From the NCBI GenBank assembly GCA_030426245.1, contig JAUHYZ010000006.1:1-64000 (forward strand): DNA of 64,000 nucleotides. The letters are read 5' to 3'. Shown piece after piece: positions 42,008-51,640 of this stretch; the first letter of the stretch is position 1, and each line of letters opens with the position of its first letter. Below the pieces are notes generated by a model. It made no database searches. It was not told where the DNA came from and was given only the letters and a program-made list of their open reading frames with translations. A program made the translations under genes and the position numbers. This stretch comes from Alphaproteobacteria bacterium (GTDB taxonomy: Bacteria > Pseudomonadota > Alphaproteobacteria > Sphingomonadales > Sphingomonadaceae).

Positions 42008-42970
42008 GTGAAACCAAAAATGCTCCTACTGCTGGCAATCGCGATTAACCTGATCGCAGCCACTGCGCCATTCCGGCTTGATCTGCCCACAGTCGTTCAG
42101 AATCGACTTGAGGAGCGGCAAGATGGTGCTTTCGTTTTCCAAGAGCCCAGCATGGCTCGGTCATCAGGTTCGCCCGATTGGGTTGTGGATGCGAAGCAGA
42201 CCGGAAGGCTTACGATCGACCTGAAGCTCACGCCCGCGACTTTGAACCAAGGCGGCCCGGCACGAATATTGGCATTGTCGCAAGGATACTTGGCCCACAA
42301 CCTGATCGTAGGCCAGGAGCAGCGGGATCTCGTTATTCGCCTTCGTCGCAACAATGCGCAGCTGGATGGTCAACCGCCCTTCGTTGCCCCTGAAGTCTTT
42401 GAGAACGGCCGCAGCATCGAACTTCTCGTTCAGCTGAGACCGGGGCGATTGCAGGTTGAAGTTGACGGGAAGCCCGCGATTGACAGCCCGCTGCCGGATA
42501 ACGCCCTTAGCACCTGGAACGACGGCTACAGGCTTGCTCTGGGCAACGAAGTCGTCGGCCTGCGCGGTTGGGACGGCGCAATCGAAAGGGCCGTCGTTCT
42601 AACTCCGGCGTATCGCGACAATCTCTTGGCTCCTGGCAATCTGCAAATACCGGAGCAATGGTGGCAGGTCCCTGTACGCTTGCGGGTTGCTTCTTCGGAT
42701 ATTCGCCCGGAGGATGTCTTTGCCGCGTTTCTGCATTTCCTTGCCTTCGTGCCCATAGGATATGCGTTGATCGGCGCAATCGCGCAGCCTGGGGGCAGGC
42801 TGCTCTGGCCGATGGTTCTCATCTTCGCACTTGCCCTTGGAATCGAGGCGTCGAAGGTTCTCATTGAAGGGAGGCACCCGACTGCCTTGAACCTGGCCGC
42901 AAACTTTTTGGGTGGCTCGGCCGGAGCCCTCGCTGCTTTGAAGCTCCGCAGAATGCGCCGAAGTGCGTGA
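42008..42970 (+). CDS. VanZ-like membrane protein with lectin/LamG-like insert
   Basis: A 320-residue protein with an N-terminal membrane helix (MLLLLAIAINLIAATAPF). A domain of about 190 residues follows, rich in beta strands (GRLTIDLKLTP, ARILALSQGY, RLQVEVDGKP, YRLALGNEV, WDGAIERAVVL) and resembling a concanavalin/LamG fold. Three helices follow, with the VanZ-type pattern DVFAAFLHFLAFVPIGYALIG and ALGIEASKVLIEGRHPTALNLAANFLGG. The insert probably lies in the periplasm. Position beside polysaccharide genes suggests a role in glycan binding or export, but no function is known to me. A GTG at 42008 is used; ATG at 42020 is also possible. Confidence 0.75.
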   Translation: MKPKMLLLLAIAINLIAATAPFRLDLPTVVQNRLEERQDGAFVFQEPSMARSSGSPDWVVDAKQTGRLTIDLKLTPATLNQGGPARILALSQGYLAHNLIVGQEQRDLVIRLRRNNAQLDGQPPFVAPEVFENGRSIELLVQLRPGRLQVEVDGKPAIDSPLPDNALSTWNDGYRLALGNEVVGLRGWDGAIERAVVLTPAYRDNLLAPGNLQIPEQWWQVPVRLRVASSDIRPEDVFAAFLHFLAFVPIGYALIGAIAQPGGRLLWPMVLIFALALGIEASKVLIEGRHPTALNLAANFLGGSAGALAALKLRRMRRSA

Positions 42971-43019
42971 GCGCTTGGATGTTATGGGCACGTGCAGCAA
43001 TGGTACCATTTCGCCCGTC

Positions 43020-44174
43020 CTAGGATCGGCTACCGGTGACTGCATCTTCCTTGCCGGAAACGGAGCTCTGATTGACAGCCGGAGCCGTGGCTGCCTGCGT
43101 AGTTTGTTCCCCTGGCACCGCCTTTGAATTGGCTTCTCCAGAGTTCGTGTTCGCCGTTTCCCCGTCTTCCGCGAAATAGGTTTTTGCAGGGCGGATCGTG
43201 CGGTAGAGTTTGCGTCCGACGCCGCGGATCACGCTGTAAAGCCGTGGCACTGTAGACCATGCATATTCGTCGGCGTAGCGCGCTAGCAGGCGCGGAGAGA
43301 ACATGTAGCCCGCGCTTGCTTTTGTCAGGTGATAGCGCGAAGCGATCTCGGGATAGCGCCCCCAGATTTCATATGCGTGCTTCAGCCGGCTGAGATGTAT
43401 CGTCGAAAAGCTGCGCACATTACTGGTATCCTGCCAGACGTTGAGGAACAGCCTGTTCTTTGACTGCGCCATCGACTGACCGGGATGTTTGCGGTTGTAG
43501 AAAATCGCCTCGGGCACGCAGAGGAAACGCCCCAACAGCGCCATCTCGGCCACGAGGTTGCGGTCAGAGGTGTAGTAAGGCCGGTGCAGAGTCGTTTTCT
43601 CGATCGCATCGCGGCGCATGAGGCCGAAGATCGCGTGGCACGTACGATCCATGCGCATGGCTCTTGCGAACCTTTCAACCGGGCCGGCTCTGCCCCAGAG
43701 TTCAACCGTGAACTCACTGTCCAGAAACGGCGTATTCGCGTCCAGCATTTCGCGCGGAATGCCATGCGCGATTACGAATTGCGGATACCGGTCCAGGGCG
43801 TTTGCGCATTCCTCAATATAGTTGTCGGAGATCCAGTCGTCATGCGCCATCCATTTGAAATAGGTTCCGCGGGCAAGCTCCAGGCCGCGATTGTAATTGG
43901 GCGCCGCGCCTAGATTCTTCTCATTGCGGTAGATGCGAACACGCGGGTCCTTCTCGGCAAGCTCGCGGCAGATATCAGGGGTTTTGTCGGTCGAGGCATT
44001 GTCGACGATGATCAGTTCGAGATCGGTAAAGGTTTGCCGCAAGACCGAGTTCGCGGCGTCAGCCAAAAAGTTGGCTCCGTTGTACACCGGTATGGCAATG
44101 GTTACGCGCGGCGACTGCGCCTCGGATGGCACGTGGCCATCGGGCAAGTGTTCTTTTTTATCACCGTTTGTCAA
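43020..44174 (-). CDS. Glycosyltransferase family 2 protein
   Basis: A 384-residue inverting glycosyltransferase with GT-A fold. The start strand VTIAIPVYNGANFLADAANSV is followed by LELIIVDNASTDKTPDI, then the metal-binding D-x-D equivalent KWMAHDDWISDNY. A Ser/Thr/Gln-rich tail after about residue 330 looks disordered. The start is a TTG at 44174 with GAGGAT 5-7 bases upstream; no ATG is near. It is divergent from another glycosyltransferase. It probably adds a sugar to the surface polysaccharide made with the CDP-sugar genes, but donor and acceptor are unknown. Confidence 0.88.
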   Translation of the reverse strand: MTNGDKKEHLPDGHVPSEAQSPRVTIAIPVYNGANFLADAANSVLRQTFTDLELIIVDNASTDKTPDICRELAEKDPRVRIYRNEKNLGAAPNYNRGLELARGTYFKWMAHDDWISDNYIEECANALDRYPQFVIAHGIPREMLDANTPFLDSEFTVELWGRAGPVERFARAMRMDRTCHAIFGLMRRDAIEKTTLHRPYYTSDRNLVAEMALLGRFLCVPEAIFYNRKHPGQSMAQSKNRLFLNVWQDTSNVRSFSTIHLSRLKHAYEIWGRYPEIASRYHLTKASAGYMFSPRLLARYADEYAWSTVPRLYSVIRGVGRKLYRTIRPAKTYFAEDGETANTNSGEANSKAVPGEQTTQAATAPAVNQSSVSGKEDAVTGSRS

Positions 44175-44566
44175 AGTCTTATCCTCTAGATTTAAGCGCG
44201 ATCTTGCGCATTACAATCTCACAATGAGGCAAGACTCGCAAACTCCGCAAGGACAAGGTCTTCAACTGGGACATCTGCGAAGGATCGAATTAATGTTCCG
44301 CCAATAGCGCATCGGCCATAGCCGTCTCTCGCGGGCGGGGAGCTGCGTCTCTTGTAAGTTTGGGGTGCATCGCCCAAATCCGGGGCAATGGAAGAGCGGC
44401 ACGTTGTTTGATCGAAAATGCCTTCAAGGCCTGCGACCGGCCCGTACCGCGTCGCCTACGAATAAAGGTAATGTCTTTGCCGATCTTTCAAGCGAGGCGG
44501 TTCCACAGCTGCGTAGCCATAAATTTGAAGTGCTTGCAGCGGCATCGGTTGCGGGGCGATCGGCGC
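44175..44566. other. Divergent intergenic region between two glycosyltransferase genes
   Basis: 392 bases between divergent glycosyltransferase genes. The right-hand frame is open back to about 44360, but that part lacks a ribosome site and glycosyltransferase-like sequence, so it is treated as non-coding. Promoters for both genes are expected here; none could be picked out with confidence. No strong inverted repeat was found. Confidence 0.4.
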
Positions 44567-45454
44567 ATGAATGAGCAGTTGAGCGTCGCGGTCGTCATCG
44601 CCAGCCTTGGCCGCCCCAATCTGATTGCAGACCTGATTGGCCGTATGGAGCGCCAATCGGTCAAGCCGGACGTCCTGCTTTTTTCTACCGTCTCGGCCGA
44701 TGACCTACCGGCAGATTTTGTCGAGAACGAGTACGTAAAGTCCGTTTTCGCTCCCAAGGGCCTGACGTTTCAGAGAAATGCTGCGCTCGATTACCTCGGC
44801 GACCGATACGACATCATTCTGTTCTACGACGACGACTTTATCCCTTCGATCTATAGCGTCGAGAATGTCGCGCGGTTCTTCGCGGCCTTTCCCGAAGTCG
44901 TGGGCGCGACGGGGGACGTGCTTGCAGACGGTATCCAAACGACGGGCATAGATACGGCCGAAGCCGATGCGATCGTTTCGGCTCACGATGCGCGCCGATC
45001 ATTTCCGCTCGAAATCTTCTCGGAGCTCCCAGGGCTATATGGGTGCAACATGGCCTATCGCAGCTCCGCCATCGGAGATCTGCGTTTTGACGAAAGGCTG
45101 CGCCTCTATGCCTGGCAGGAAGATTTCGATTTCGCCAAGGCGCTCGGTCCGCGCGGCAAGATCGTCAAAACGCCTGCCTTCGCCGGGGTCCACATGGGCG
45201 TCAAACATGGCCGGGAATCGGGATTGAGGCTGGGTTATTCGCAGGTGATCAATCCGCTCTACCTCGTTAGCAAGGGCACGATGCCGATTGATTTTGCCGT
45301 CATTCTAGTCGGCAAAAATCTTGTGGCCAACCACATCAAGATGTTCAGGCCGGAACCTTGGGTCGATCGGCCGGGTAGGGTGAAAGGAAACTGGCTCGGC
45401 CTGCTTGATGCACTTCGCGGGCGCCTGACGCCCGAACGGATCGAGAGTCTGTAG
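44567..45454 (+). CDS. GT-A fold glycosyltransferase
   Basis: A 295-residue protein. The N-terminal LSVAVVIASLGRPNLIADLIGRM replaces the usual family 2 opening; QRNAALDYL, then FYDDDFIPS (D-x-D metal site), LYGCNMAYRSSAIG and YAWQEDFDFAKAL complete the family 2-like core. It probably transfers a sugar at the cytoplasmic face of the inner membrane. ATG 44567 is chosen because homology-like sequence begins there. It is alone in its orientation, divergent from another glycosyltransferase and followed by the RND pump 178 bases on. Donor and acceptor are unknown. Confidence 0.85.
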   Translation: MNEQLSVAVVIASLGRPNLIADLIGRMERQSVKPDVLLFSTVSADDLPADFVENEYVKSVFAPKGLTFQRNAALDYLGDRYDIILFYDDDFIPSIYSVENVARFFAAFPEVVGATGDVLADGIQTTGIDTAEADAIVSAHDARRSFPLEIFSELPGLYGCNMAYRSSAIGDLRFDERLRLYAWQEDFDFAKALGPRGKIVKTPAFAGVHMGVKHGRESGLRLGYSQVINPLYLVSKGTMPIDFAVILVGKNLVANHIKMFRPEPWVDRPGRVKGNWLGLLDALRGRLTPERIESL

Positions 45455-45632
45455 CACCAAATAGGCAAAAGCATGCCCTGCCGCATTCGCTGCATTGTCG
45501 GTATCGCTGACCTCTCATCCACACGCAGGACAAACTTATTGTCCCGTTTGCAACTTCGGATGTGGTTAGTTCTGTTTCAACCGGTTACCATGATTGTGAC
45601 GTAAAGGAAGAGAAGCCGCAGCGCGCGACACC

Positions 45633-46742
45633 ATGCCCCTCAGTCGTAAATCGATATCTTGCCGCCCATTTTGGGTCGCAGCCTGTTTTCTGCTGAGCAG
45701 TTGCGCGGCCTCCGAAGAGGATGGCGGGTCCGAAGCAGTGGCCGTCGTCGCCCAACAGCCGCAAAGGGTTCCACAACAGCTTCGGGTCGAAGTCGTGGGC
45801 TCTTCCCGGGCGGAAATCTCTGCCGAGTTGCATCCCGAAGCTGCGGGCCTGGTGCGTTCCGTTCGCTTCTCGGCGGGTGGCTATGTCAGAAAAGGGCAGC
45901 CGCTGGTCGAACTCGACAGCCGCCGTGAGCGCCTGTCCGTTGAAGCGGCGGAAGTGCGCCTTCGCGAGGCATCTCAGCTCCTGTCGCGCTATCGCAGGAT
46001 CGAGGGCACAGGCGCAATCTCGCAAAGCCAGATCGAAGCAGGCGAGACTGCTGTGGCCTCTGCCAGAGTGGAGCTGGAACAGGCGAAGACCGCGCTTGCC
46101 GACCGCACGGTAACGGCTCCCTTTTCAGGCCATATCGGACTCACCGAGATCGATGTCGGGGATCGTATCGCGCCCGATACGATCATTGCGCAGCTTGACC
46201 GCCGGCAAACGTTGTTCGTCGACTTTCCTGCTCCTGAAACGGCCTTTGGCCGTCTGGGGCCGGGGTCCGCAGTCACCGTCTCGCCATTTTCCGAACCTGA
46301 CCGAATGATCGAGGCCAAGGTCATCGCGACCGATTCGACGATTTCCGACGAACAGCGCACCTATGTCGTTCGCACGGCGATCGACAATTCGGACGACACG
46401 CTGCGCCCTGGGATGAGCTTTCGTGTGCTTTTCGTGGATAGCGGACGGGTTCTTCCCAGTGTGCCTGAGGAAGCGATCGTCTGGGGCGGAGACGGTTCCT
46501 ATCTGTGGGTGGTGCGCGATGGTGCCGCGAAACGAGTGCCCGTGACGATTGCGGCGCGCCGGGAAGGCAGCGCTCTGGTAGAGGCTGAACTGGCCGCAAA
46601 CGATCTGGTGATTGTGGAAGGCGTGCAGAAGGTGCGAGAAGGCCAGGCGGTCAGGCTGGTCAAACCGCGGCAGGAAGACGTGCAGGATATCGAAGTGGAT
46701 TCCGCTGAAGCGGCAGGCGCCGAGCCTGGGCCCGAGGCGTGA
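45633..46742 (+). CDS. RND efflux pump periplasmic adaptor lipoprotein
   Basis: A 369-residue membrane-fusion protein. Lipobox LLSSC (Cys24) predicts lipid anchoring to the inner membrane. Barrel-sandwich halves are AGLVRSVRFSAGGYVRKGQPLVELD and TVTAPFSGHIGLTEIDVGDRI, separated by a short alpha-hairpin (residues about 95-150). A beta-barrel and membrane-proximal domain follow (LRPGMSFRVLF). The acidic C-terminus is poorly conserved. Its stop overlaps the permease GTG. It would link the RND permease to the outer-membrane channel encoded third. Drug or metabolite specificity cannot be told; the HAE1-type permease suggests organic compounds. Confidence 0.92.
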   Translation: MPLSRKSISCRPFWVAACFLLSSCAASEEDGGSEAVAVVAQQPQRVPQQLRVEVVGSSRAEISAELHPEAAGLVRSVRFSAGGYVRKGQPLVELDSRRERLSVEAAEVRLREASQLLSRYRRIEGTGAISQSQIEAGETAVASARVELEQAKTALADRTVTAPFSGHIGLTEIDVGDRIAPDTIIAQLDRRQTLFVDFPAPETAFGRLGPGSAVTVSPFSEPDRMIEAKVIATDSTISDEQRTYVVRTAIDNSDDTLRPGMSFRVLFVDSGRVLPSVPEEAIVWGGDGSYLWVVRDGAAKRVPVTIAARREGSALVEAELAANDLVIVEGVQKVREGQAVRLVKPRQEDVQDIEVDSAEAAGAEPGPEA

Positions 46743-49700
46743 AGGAAAAGAACGATCTTCCGCTTCTGGCGGTGAAACGGCCGCTGCTGATCGGTGTACT
46801 TAATCTCCTGATCGTGATCGCCGGTATCGCGGCATTCCTCGGTGTAGAGGTGCGCGAATTACCCAATATCGATCGGCCCCGCGTCACCGTGCGCGCTACG
46901 CTGCCCGGCGCTGCGCCAGAAACGATGGACGCCGAGGTGACGAGCGTTCTGGAAGATGCGGCGGCTCGCGTTTCCGGCGTTCGCCAGATCAGTTCTGCCA
47001 GCGAAGAGAACAACTCGCGCGTCCATCTGGAATTCAACCCCGGTACCGATCTCGATACGGCAGCTGCGGATGTGCGCGAGGCAGTGAGCCAGATAACCCG
47101 CGACCTCCCTGATCGGGTGGAGCAGATTCAGATCGTCAAAGCCGATGACGAGGCGAGTTCGATCATGACGCTCGCTGTTTCGAGCAGCTCCCGGGACGAA
47201 GCCGAACTCAGCAGTATCGTCGAAAACGACATTATTCCCGAGCTGCTGACGGCGGAGGGCGTGGCGAGCATCAATCAGTTCGGGTCTCGTCCGCGCCAGA
47301 TGCGCGTAGTCGTCGATCCGCAGCGCCTGCGCCGCTTCGAGCTTACGATATCGGATGTGGCTGCTGCGCTGCAGGGCGCACCCTTCGACGTTCCGATCGG
47401 CAGCTTCAGATCGGACGCTCAGGAACTGCTGGTCAGAGCGGATGCAAGCGCCAGCGACCCTGCGCTGATGGCGGATGTCGTTATCCAGGGCAACACTCGG
47501 ATTGGCGATGTCGCACGCACATATTTCGCGCCGGCCGACGCGACCAATTTTGTGAGGCTGAATGGCGAGCGCGTGATTGGCTTGGGGGTGATCAGGCAGG
47601 CCAGTTCGAACACGATCGAAATTTCGGATTCGATCAATCGAACGGTCGAACGATTGAACGAGCGGTTTTCCGACATTTCGGTCGACGTAATTTCCGACGA
47701 CGCCGAATTCATCCGCATTTCCGTGCGCGAAGTGCTGATAACGCTGCTTTTCACAATCGCCGTTGTCGTTTGCACGATGCTGGCGTTTTTCCGATCGGTC
47801 AGAACGACGATCATTCCCGCGACCTCGATCCCCGTGGCTTTGGTTGGTGTCATTGCGGCAATCTGGCTGCTCGGCTTTTCGATCAACTTGCTGACCTTGC
47901 TGGCGCTGGTGCTGGCGACGGGACTGATCGTGGACGATGCGATCGTAGTGCTCGAAAACACGCAGCGTCTGCAGGGCAAGGGCATGGCGCAGCGCGCCGC
48001 TGCAGTGCTTGGAACGCGCCAGGTCTTCTTTGCCGTAATTGCGACGACGGCTGTGCTGGTTTCGGTCTTCGTGCCGATCTCTTTCCTGCCGTCCGAAACC
48101 GGGCGATTGTTCAGGGAGTTCGGCTTCGTCCTGGCGATCGCGGTGATCATCTCGTCATTTGTGGCGCTTTCTCTCGTTCCAGCCCTTGCCGCACGCCTGG
48201 ATCTGACTTCGGCTTCGAGCAGCGGCTGGCTTTCCGATAAAGGCCGCAAGATCAACCGATGGTATCAAGCGGGCCTTGGCCGATGTCTGGACCGACCATG
48301 GCTAACGGTGGGTGGATCGCTCGCCGCCGCCGTGATGGCTGCGCTGCTCTACGGCACGATCGAAAACGAACTTGTCCCCGATGAGGATCGCGGCTCGGTG
48401 CGGATATTTGCGACCGGCCCCGATGGCGTGGGGATCGACTTCATGGACCGGGAACTGGACGAGATCGAGGCACAGCTCGCTCCTTTGGTGGAAAGCGGCG
48501 TTGTTCGTTCCACGCTTTCCATTGTCGGCCGCTACGACCCAAACCGAGTTCTGGTCTTTGCGACACTTGCGCCGTGGGGTGAACGCGACGTGAGCCAGAC
48601 CGAAGTGGTTCGCCAATTGACAGGCCCCATGCAGAATATCCCAGGCTCGCGGGTCAATGTCAGCGGGCGCGGGACTTTGAGCTTCGGCGGCGGCGGAACG
48701 GATGAACTCGAAGTCGCGCTAACCGGCCCGGATTACCCGGAGATTTATCTTTCGGCGCAGGAACTGGCGAGGGCTATCGATACACAGTCCAGCATTCTAT
48801 CCAATCCGGACATTTCCTATCAGCCAACCCAGCCACAGGTTTCTCTCGCGATTGACCGGCGCAGCGCCGCGGACCTGGGCGTGGATCTCGACGACCTGGC
48901 GATTACCCTGCGTTCCATGGTGGGGGGCACGGAAATTGCGGACCTCAATGTCGATGACGAGGCCGTGCCAATCTTCCTGACCTCCGAGGCCGTGTCGATC
49001 ACCAGTCCCGACGATTTGCGAAACCTGTATGTGCGGGGCGATGGCGGGCGCCTGGTTCCACTTACAAATGTCACGAGTCTGACGGAGCAGGGCATCGCGG
49101 CCGAGCTTGACCGCACCGAACAGCGCCGAGCGATCGAGTTTGACGTAAACGTCGCCCCGGGCACTGCGCTGGAAGCCGCGGTCGCCGAGATTCGCAGGCT
49201 CGCCGACGAGACCGTGGCCGACAATATCGACATGGTTTTGCAGGGCGAGGCGGAAACCTTGCAGGAAACGACCCGGGATCTGCTGCTGACCTACTTCTTT
49301 GCCTTCGTGATCGTCTTCCTTGTACTGGTGGCGCAATTCGAGCGGCTCACCAGCGCATTGGTGGTGATCCTGACGATTCCCTTTGCGCTTGCTGCTGCGA
49401 TCCTATCGCTCTTCTTGTCGGGCATTTCGCTCAACATTTACTCGCAGATCGGCCTGGTGATGCTCATCGGTCTGATGGCCAAGAACGGCGTTCTGATCGT
49501 GGAGTTCGCGGACCAATTGCGTCACCAGGGGCGTGATTTGCGCAGCGCGATCGAAGAGGCCGCGTCGATCCGGCTTCGTCCCATCGCCATGACTTTGATT
49601 TCGACCGTGCTTGGAGCGCTTCCGCTGGTTCTGGCAAGCGGAGCGGGTGCAGAGGCACGCGAATCGATCGGCTGGGTGATCTTCGGCGGACTGGGTATTG

Positions 49701-49843
49701 CGGCAATCTTCACCCTGTTTCTGACGCCCGTCTTCTATTTCGGCATTGCCCGTTTCGGGAAGCCGCGCAGCATGGACTTGGCCGGACTTGAAGAGGAAAT
49801 CGCCAATGTGGACGAGGGCGAGGCACTTGGAGCAAGGGCGTGA
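46739..49843 (+). CDS. RND efflux permease (HAE1/AcrB-like)
   Basis: A 1034-residue proton-driven exporter with two repeats of six helices and large periplasmic loops. The proton-relay Asp-Asp pair is visible in GLIVDDAIVVLENTQRLQ. RND signatures include RELPNIDRPRVTVRATLPGAAPE at the start, AFFRSVRTTIIPATSIPVALVG in the first half and IGLMAKNGVLIVEFADQLR in the second. The start is a GTG that overlaps the adaptor stop; the stop in turn overlaps the outer-membrane channel gene. All three parts of a tripartite pump are thus produced together. No TetR-type repressor is adjacent. Confidence 0.94.
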   Translation: MKEKNDLPLLAVKRPLLIGVLNLLIVIAGIAAFLGVEVRELPNIDRPRVTVRATLPGAAPETMDAEVTSVLEDAAARVSGVRQISSASEENNSRVHLEFNPGTDLDTAAADVREAVSQITRDLPDRVEQIQIVKADDEASSIMTLAVSSSSRDEAELSSIVENDIIPELLTAEGVASINQFGSRPRQMRVVVDPQRLRRFELTISDVAAALQGAPFDVPIGSFRSDAQELLVRADASASDPALMADVVIQGNTRIGDVARTYFAPADATNFVRLNGERVIGLGVIRQASSNTIEISDSINRTVERLNERFSDISVDVISDDAEFIRISVREVLITLLFTIAVVVCTMLAFFRSVRTTIIPATSIPVALVGVIAAIWLLGFSINLLTLLALVLATGLIVDDAIVVLENTQRLQGKGMAQRAAAVLGTRQVFFAVIATTAVLVSVFVPISFLPSETGRLFREFGFVLAIAVIISSFVALSLVPALAARLDLTSASSSGWLSDKGRKINRWYQAGLGRCLDRPWLTVGGSLAAAVMAALLYGTIENELVPDEDRGSVRIFATGPDGVGIDFMDRELDEIEAQLAPLVESGVVRSTLSIVGRYDPNRVLVFATLAPWGERDVSQTEVVRQLTGPMQNIPGSRVNVSGRGTLSFGGGGTDELEVALTGPDYPEIYLSAQELARAIDTQSSILSNPDISYQPTQPQVSLAIDRRSAADLGVDLDDLAITLRSMVGGTEIADLNVDDEAVPIFLTSEAVSITSPDDLRNLYVRGDGGRLVPLTNVTSLTEQGIAAELDRTEQRRAIEFDVNVAPGTALEAAVAEIRRLADETVADNIDMVLQGEAETLQETTRDLLLTYFFAFVIVFLVLVAQFERLTSALVVILTIPFALAAAILSLFLSGISLNIYSQIGLVMLIGLMAKNGVLIVEFADQLRHQGRDLRSAIEEAASIRLRPIAMTLISTVLGALPLVLASGAGAEARESIGWVIFGGLGIAAIFTLFLTPVFYFGIARFGKPRSMDLAGLEEEIANVDEGEALGARA

Positions 49844-51231
49844 TGGGCCGATGCACAGGGTTGGTGCTGTGTTGTCTGCTGCTGTCAGGCTGTCTGGCAT
49901 CCATTCCGGAAGCGCGCGGGCCGCAGGACGTTTCCATGCCGGAGGCCTATGCAGCCAAGTATCGGCCGCCTTCTGGGGCGGAAGAGCAATGGTGGCGCGG
50001 CTTCGATGATCCGGCGCTTGAAGGGCTGGTCGAAAAGGCCCTCGCACAGAATCTCGATATTACTGCGGCACGGGCGCGGCTGGAGCGCGCCAGAGCCTTT
50101 CTGAGAGCGGAACGCGGCGACCGGTTTCCATCGCTCGACCTGGCGGGTTCCATTGAGCTGGAAAGCTCGTCCGACGGAGATGTCACTTCTGCCTCTGCCG
50201 GCGCCTTCGCCCTCTTCGATCCCGACCTTTCGGGGCGTCTGTCCGCCGAAATACAGGCGGCCGCGGCGGCGGCCTCGGCAGCGGAATATCTGGTTGCGGA
50301 TCAGCGCAGGATCATAGCAGCCAGCGTTGCACTGCAATTCATCGAACTGCGCCGGACGGGCGAACGCCTGGCGCTTCTCGAGCAATCAACGCAATTGCAG
50401 GAGCAAACGCTGCGTGTGGTGACGCTACGATACGAAGCGGGATTATCTGCGAATCTCGACGTACGCCGCGCGGCTGCAGATCTCTCGCAAACGCGCGCCC
50501 AGCGGGGGCTGCTCGAACTGGAGCGCGCGCGCGCCGCCCACTCGCTGGCAGTGCTCGCAGGAGAAACGCCGGGCGAAACGCCCATGGCGGGCGATACTGC
50601 ACCTGGCATACCCAGCTATGGAGAAGGGCCGCCAATTGGCGTACCTGCGGACCTGCTGCGCCGCAGGCCCGATCTGCTCGTGTCCGAAGCGCGATTGATC
50701 GAGGCAGCAGCGCAGATTGGCATTGAGCGGTCCGACCTGATGCCTTCCCTCACCATTCCCGGAGAGGTGATCGCGGGAGACGGCACGGTCGACGGTCTTT
50801 TTTCGGAAGTTCTGCTGACTGTCGGCGCGGCATTGGACCTGCCGCTCTTCGATGGAGGGCGGAGACGGGCGGAAGTCGACGCCGCGGAAGCGGAAGCGGA
50901 GGCGCGCTTTTCGGATTACCGGCAATCCATTCTTGAGGTTTTGGCCGAAGTCGAAAATGCGCTGGCCGCGATCGAGGCATATTCGGACCGTAACGAAGAT
51001 CTGGCGCAGACGATTGAAGAGAGCGAAGCTGCATTCAACCAGTCCAACGCGCTCTATCGGGAAGGGCTCGCCACGCTGTTCGATGTCCTCGATTCACAGC
51101 GGCAGCTTATTGCCAGCAGGGAATCTCTCATCGACAGCCAGGCCGCGCTGGCAAGCTCCATTGTGAGGTTGTTTTCGGCCGTGGGAGACTCTCCTGAACT
51201 TCCGAGCGAAGATGAATTGCCGCTAGACTGA
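49843..51231 (+). CDS. RND efflux outer-membrane channel lipoprotein (NodT/OprM-like)
   Basis: A 462-residue outer-membrane factor with lipobox LLSGC (Cys17). The mature protein opens with WWRGFDDPALEGLVEKALAQNLDI, the standard start of the TolC/OprM-type repeat, and the second repeat ends with NQSNALYREGLATLFDVLDSQRQL. GVPADLLRRRPDLLVSEARL between repeats is a family signature. It would form the trimeric duct for the pump. ATG 49843 makes a TGATG junction with the permease stop; the GTG at 49840 is in frame too. It closes the pump operon. Confidence 0.93.
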   Translation: MGRCTGLVLCCLLLSGCLASIPEARGPQDVSMPEAYAAKYRPPSGAEEQWWRGFDDPALEGLVEKALAQNLDITAARARLERARAFLRAERGDRFPSLDLAGSIELESSSDGDVTSASAGAFALFDPDLSGRLSAEIQAAAAAASAAEYLVADQRRIIAASVALQFIELRRTGERLALLEQSTQLQEQTLRVVTLRYEAGLSANLDVRRAAADLSQTRAQRGLLELERARAAHSLAVLAGETPGETPMAGDTAPGIPSYGEGPPIGVPADLLRRRPDLLVSEARLIEAAAQIGIERSDLMPSLTIPGEVIAGDGTVDGLFSEVLLTVGAALDLPLFDGGRRRAEVDAAEAEAEARFSDYRQSILEVLAEVENALAAIEAYSDRNEDLAQTIEESEAAFNQSNALYREGLATLFDVLDSQRQLIASRESLIDSQAALASSIVRLFSAVGDSPELPSEDELPLD

Positions 51232-51640
51232 CTGTGCCGCGGTATTCCGCCGCTGTCGGGAAGCTTCTGACATCGACGAGATAATCGCCGAGCCGGGCCT
51301 GCGCATGTGTGAGCAAGACTTTATTATAGAGTATGATAATTATTTCAGATTGGCTGCGATGCCATTCTTATGGGTGTGATTTTTGATGCGCTGAGTATGG
51401 CTCCTGGCGAATCTTCGCATCAGGATGGCCATCTATATAATTGTAATATAATGATAAAGAACAATATCTCATTGTGCTTCTATATTATCTCTAGGCCGTC
51501 GCCGATGGGGAGGGTTCCCGAGGCTGGCACTGTTCTTCTGGCTGATCGAGAATAAATTAGAATTGAATTGAAATTATGGGCTCGTATAAGGAGGGGGTGA
51601 GAGAAAGAAGCCGTTCGAGCCAGTCCAAGGGAGAGCCAGG
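51232..51640. other. AT-rich intergenic region before the catabolic cluster
   Basis: 409 bases without a credible gene. Bases 51310-51360 and 51420-51580 are markedly AT-rich compared with the flanking coding DNA (for example ATCTATATAATTGTAATATA), suggesting promoter and regulator-binding DNA for the flavin monooxygenase gene. On the minus strand, ATTTCAATTCAATTC at 51560-51574 loosely resembles motifs found upstream of other genes in this cluster. No tRNA or repeat was recognised. Confidence 0.45.

Noticed and set aside
44360..44566. Extended start of the GT-A glycosyltransferase back to 44360
   Set aside because: The added 69 residues lack hydrophobic or glycosyltransferase-like features and have no ribosome site; the GT core begins right after ATG 44567.
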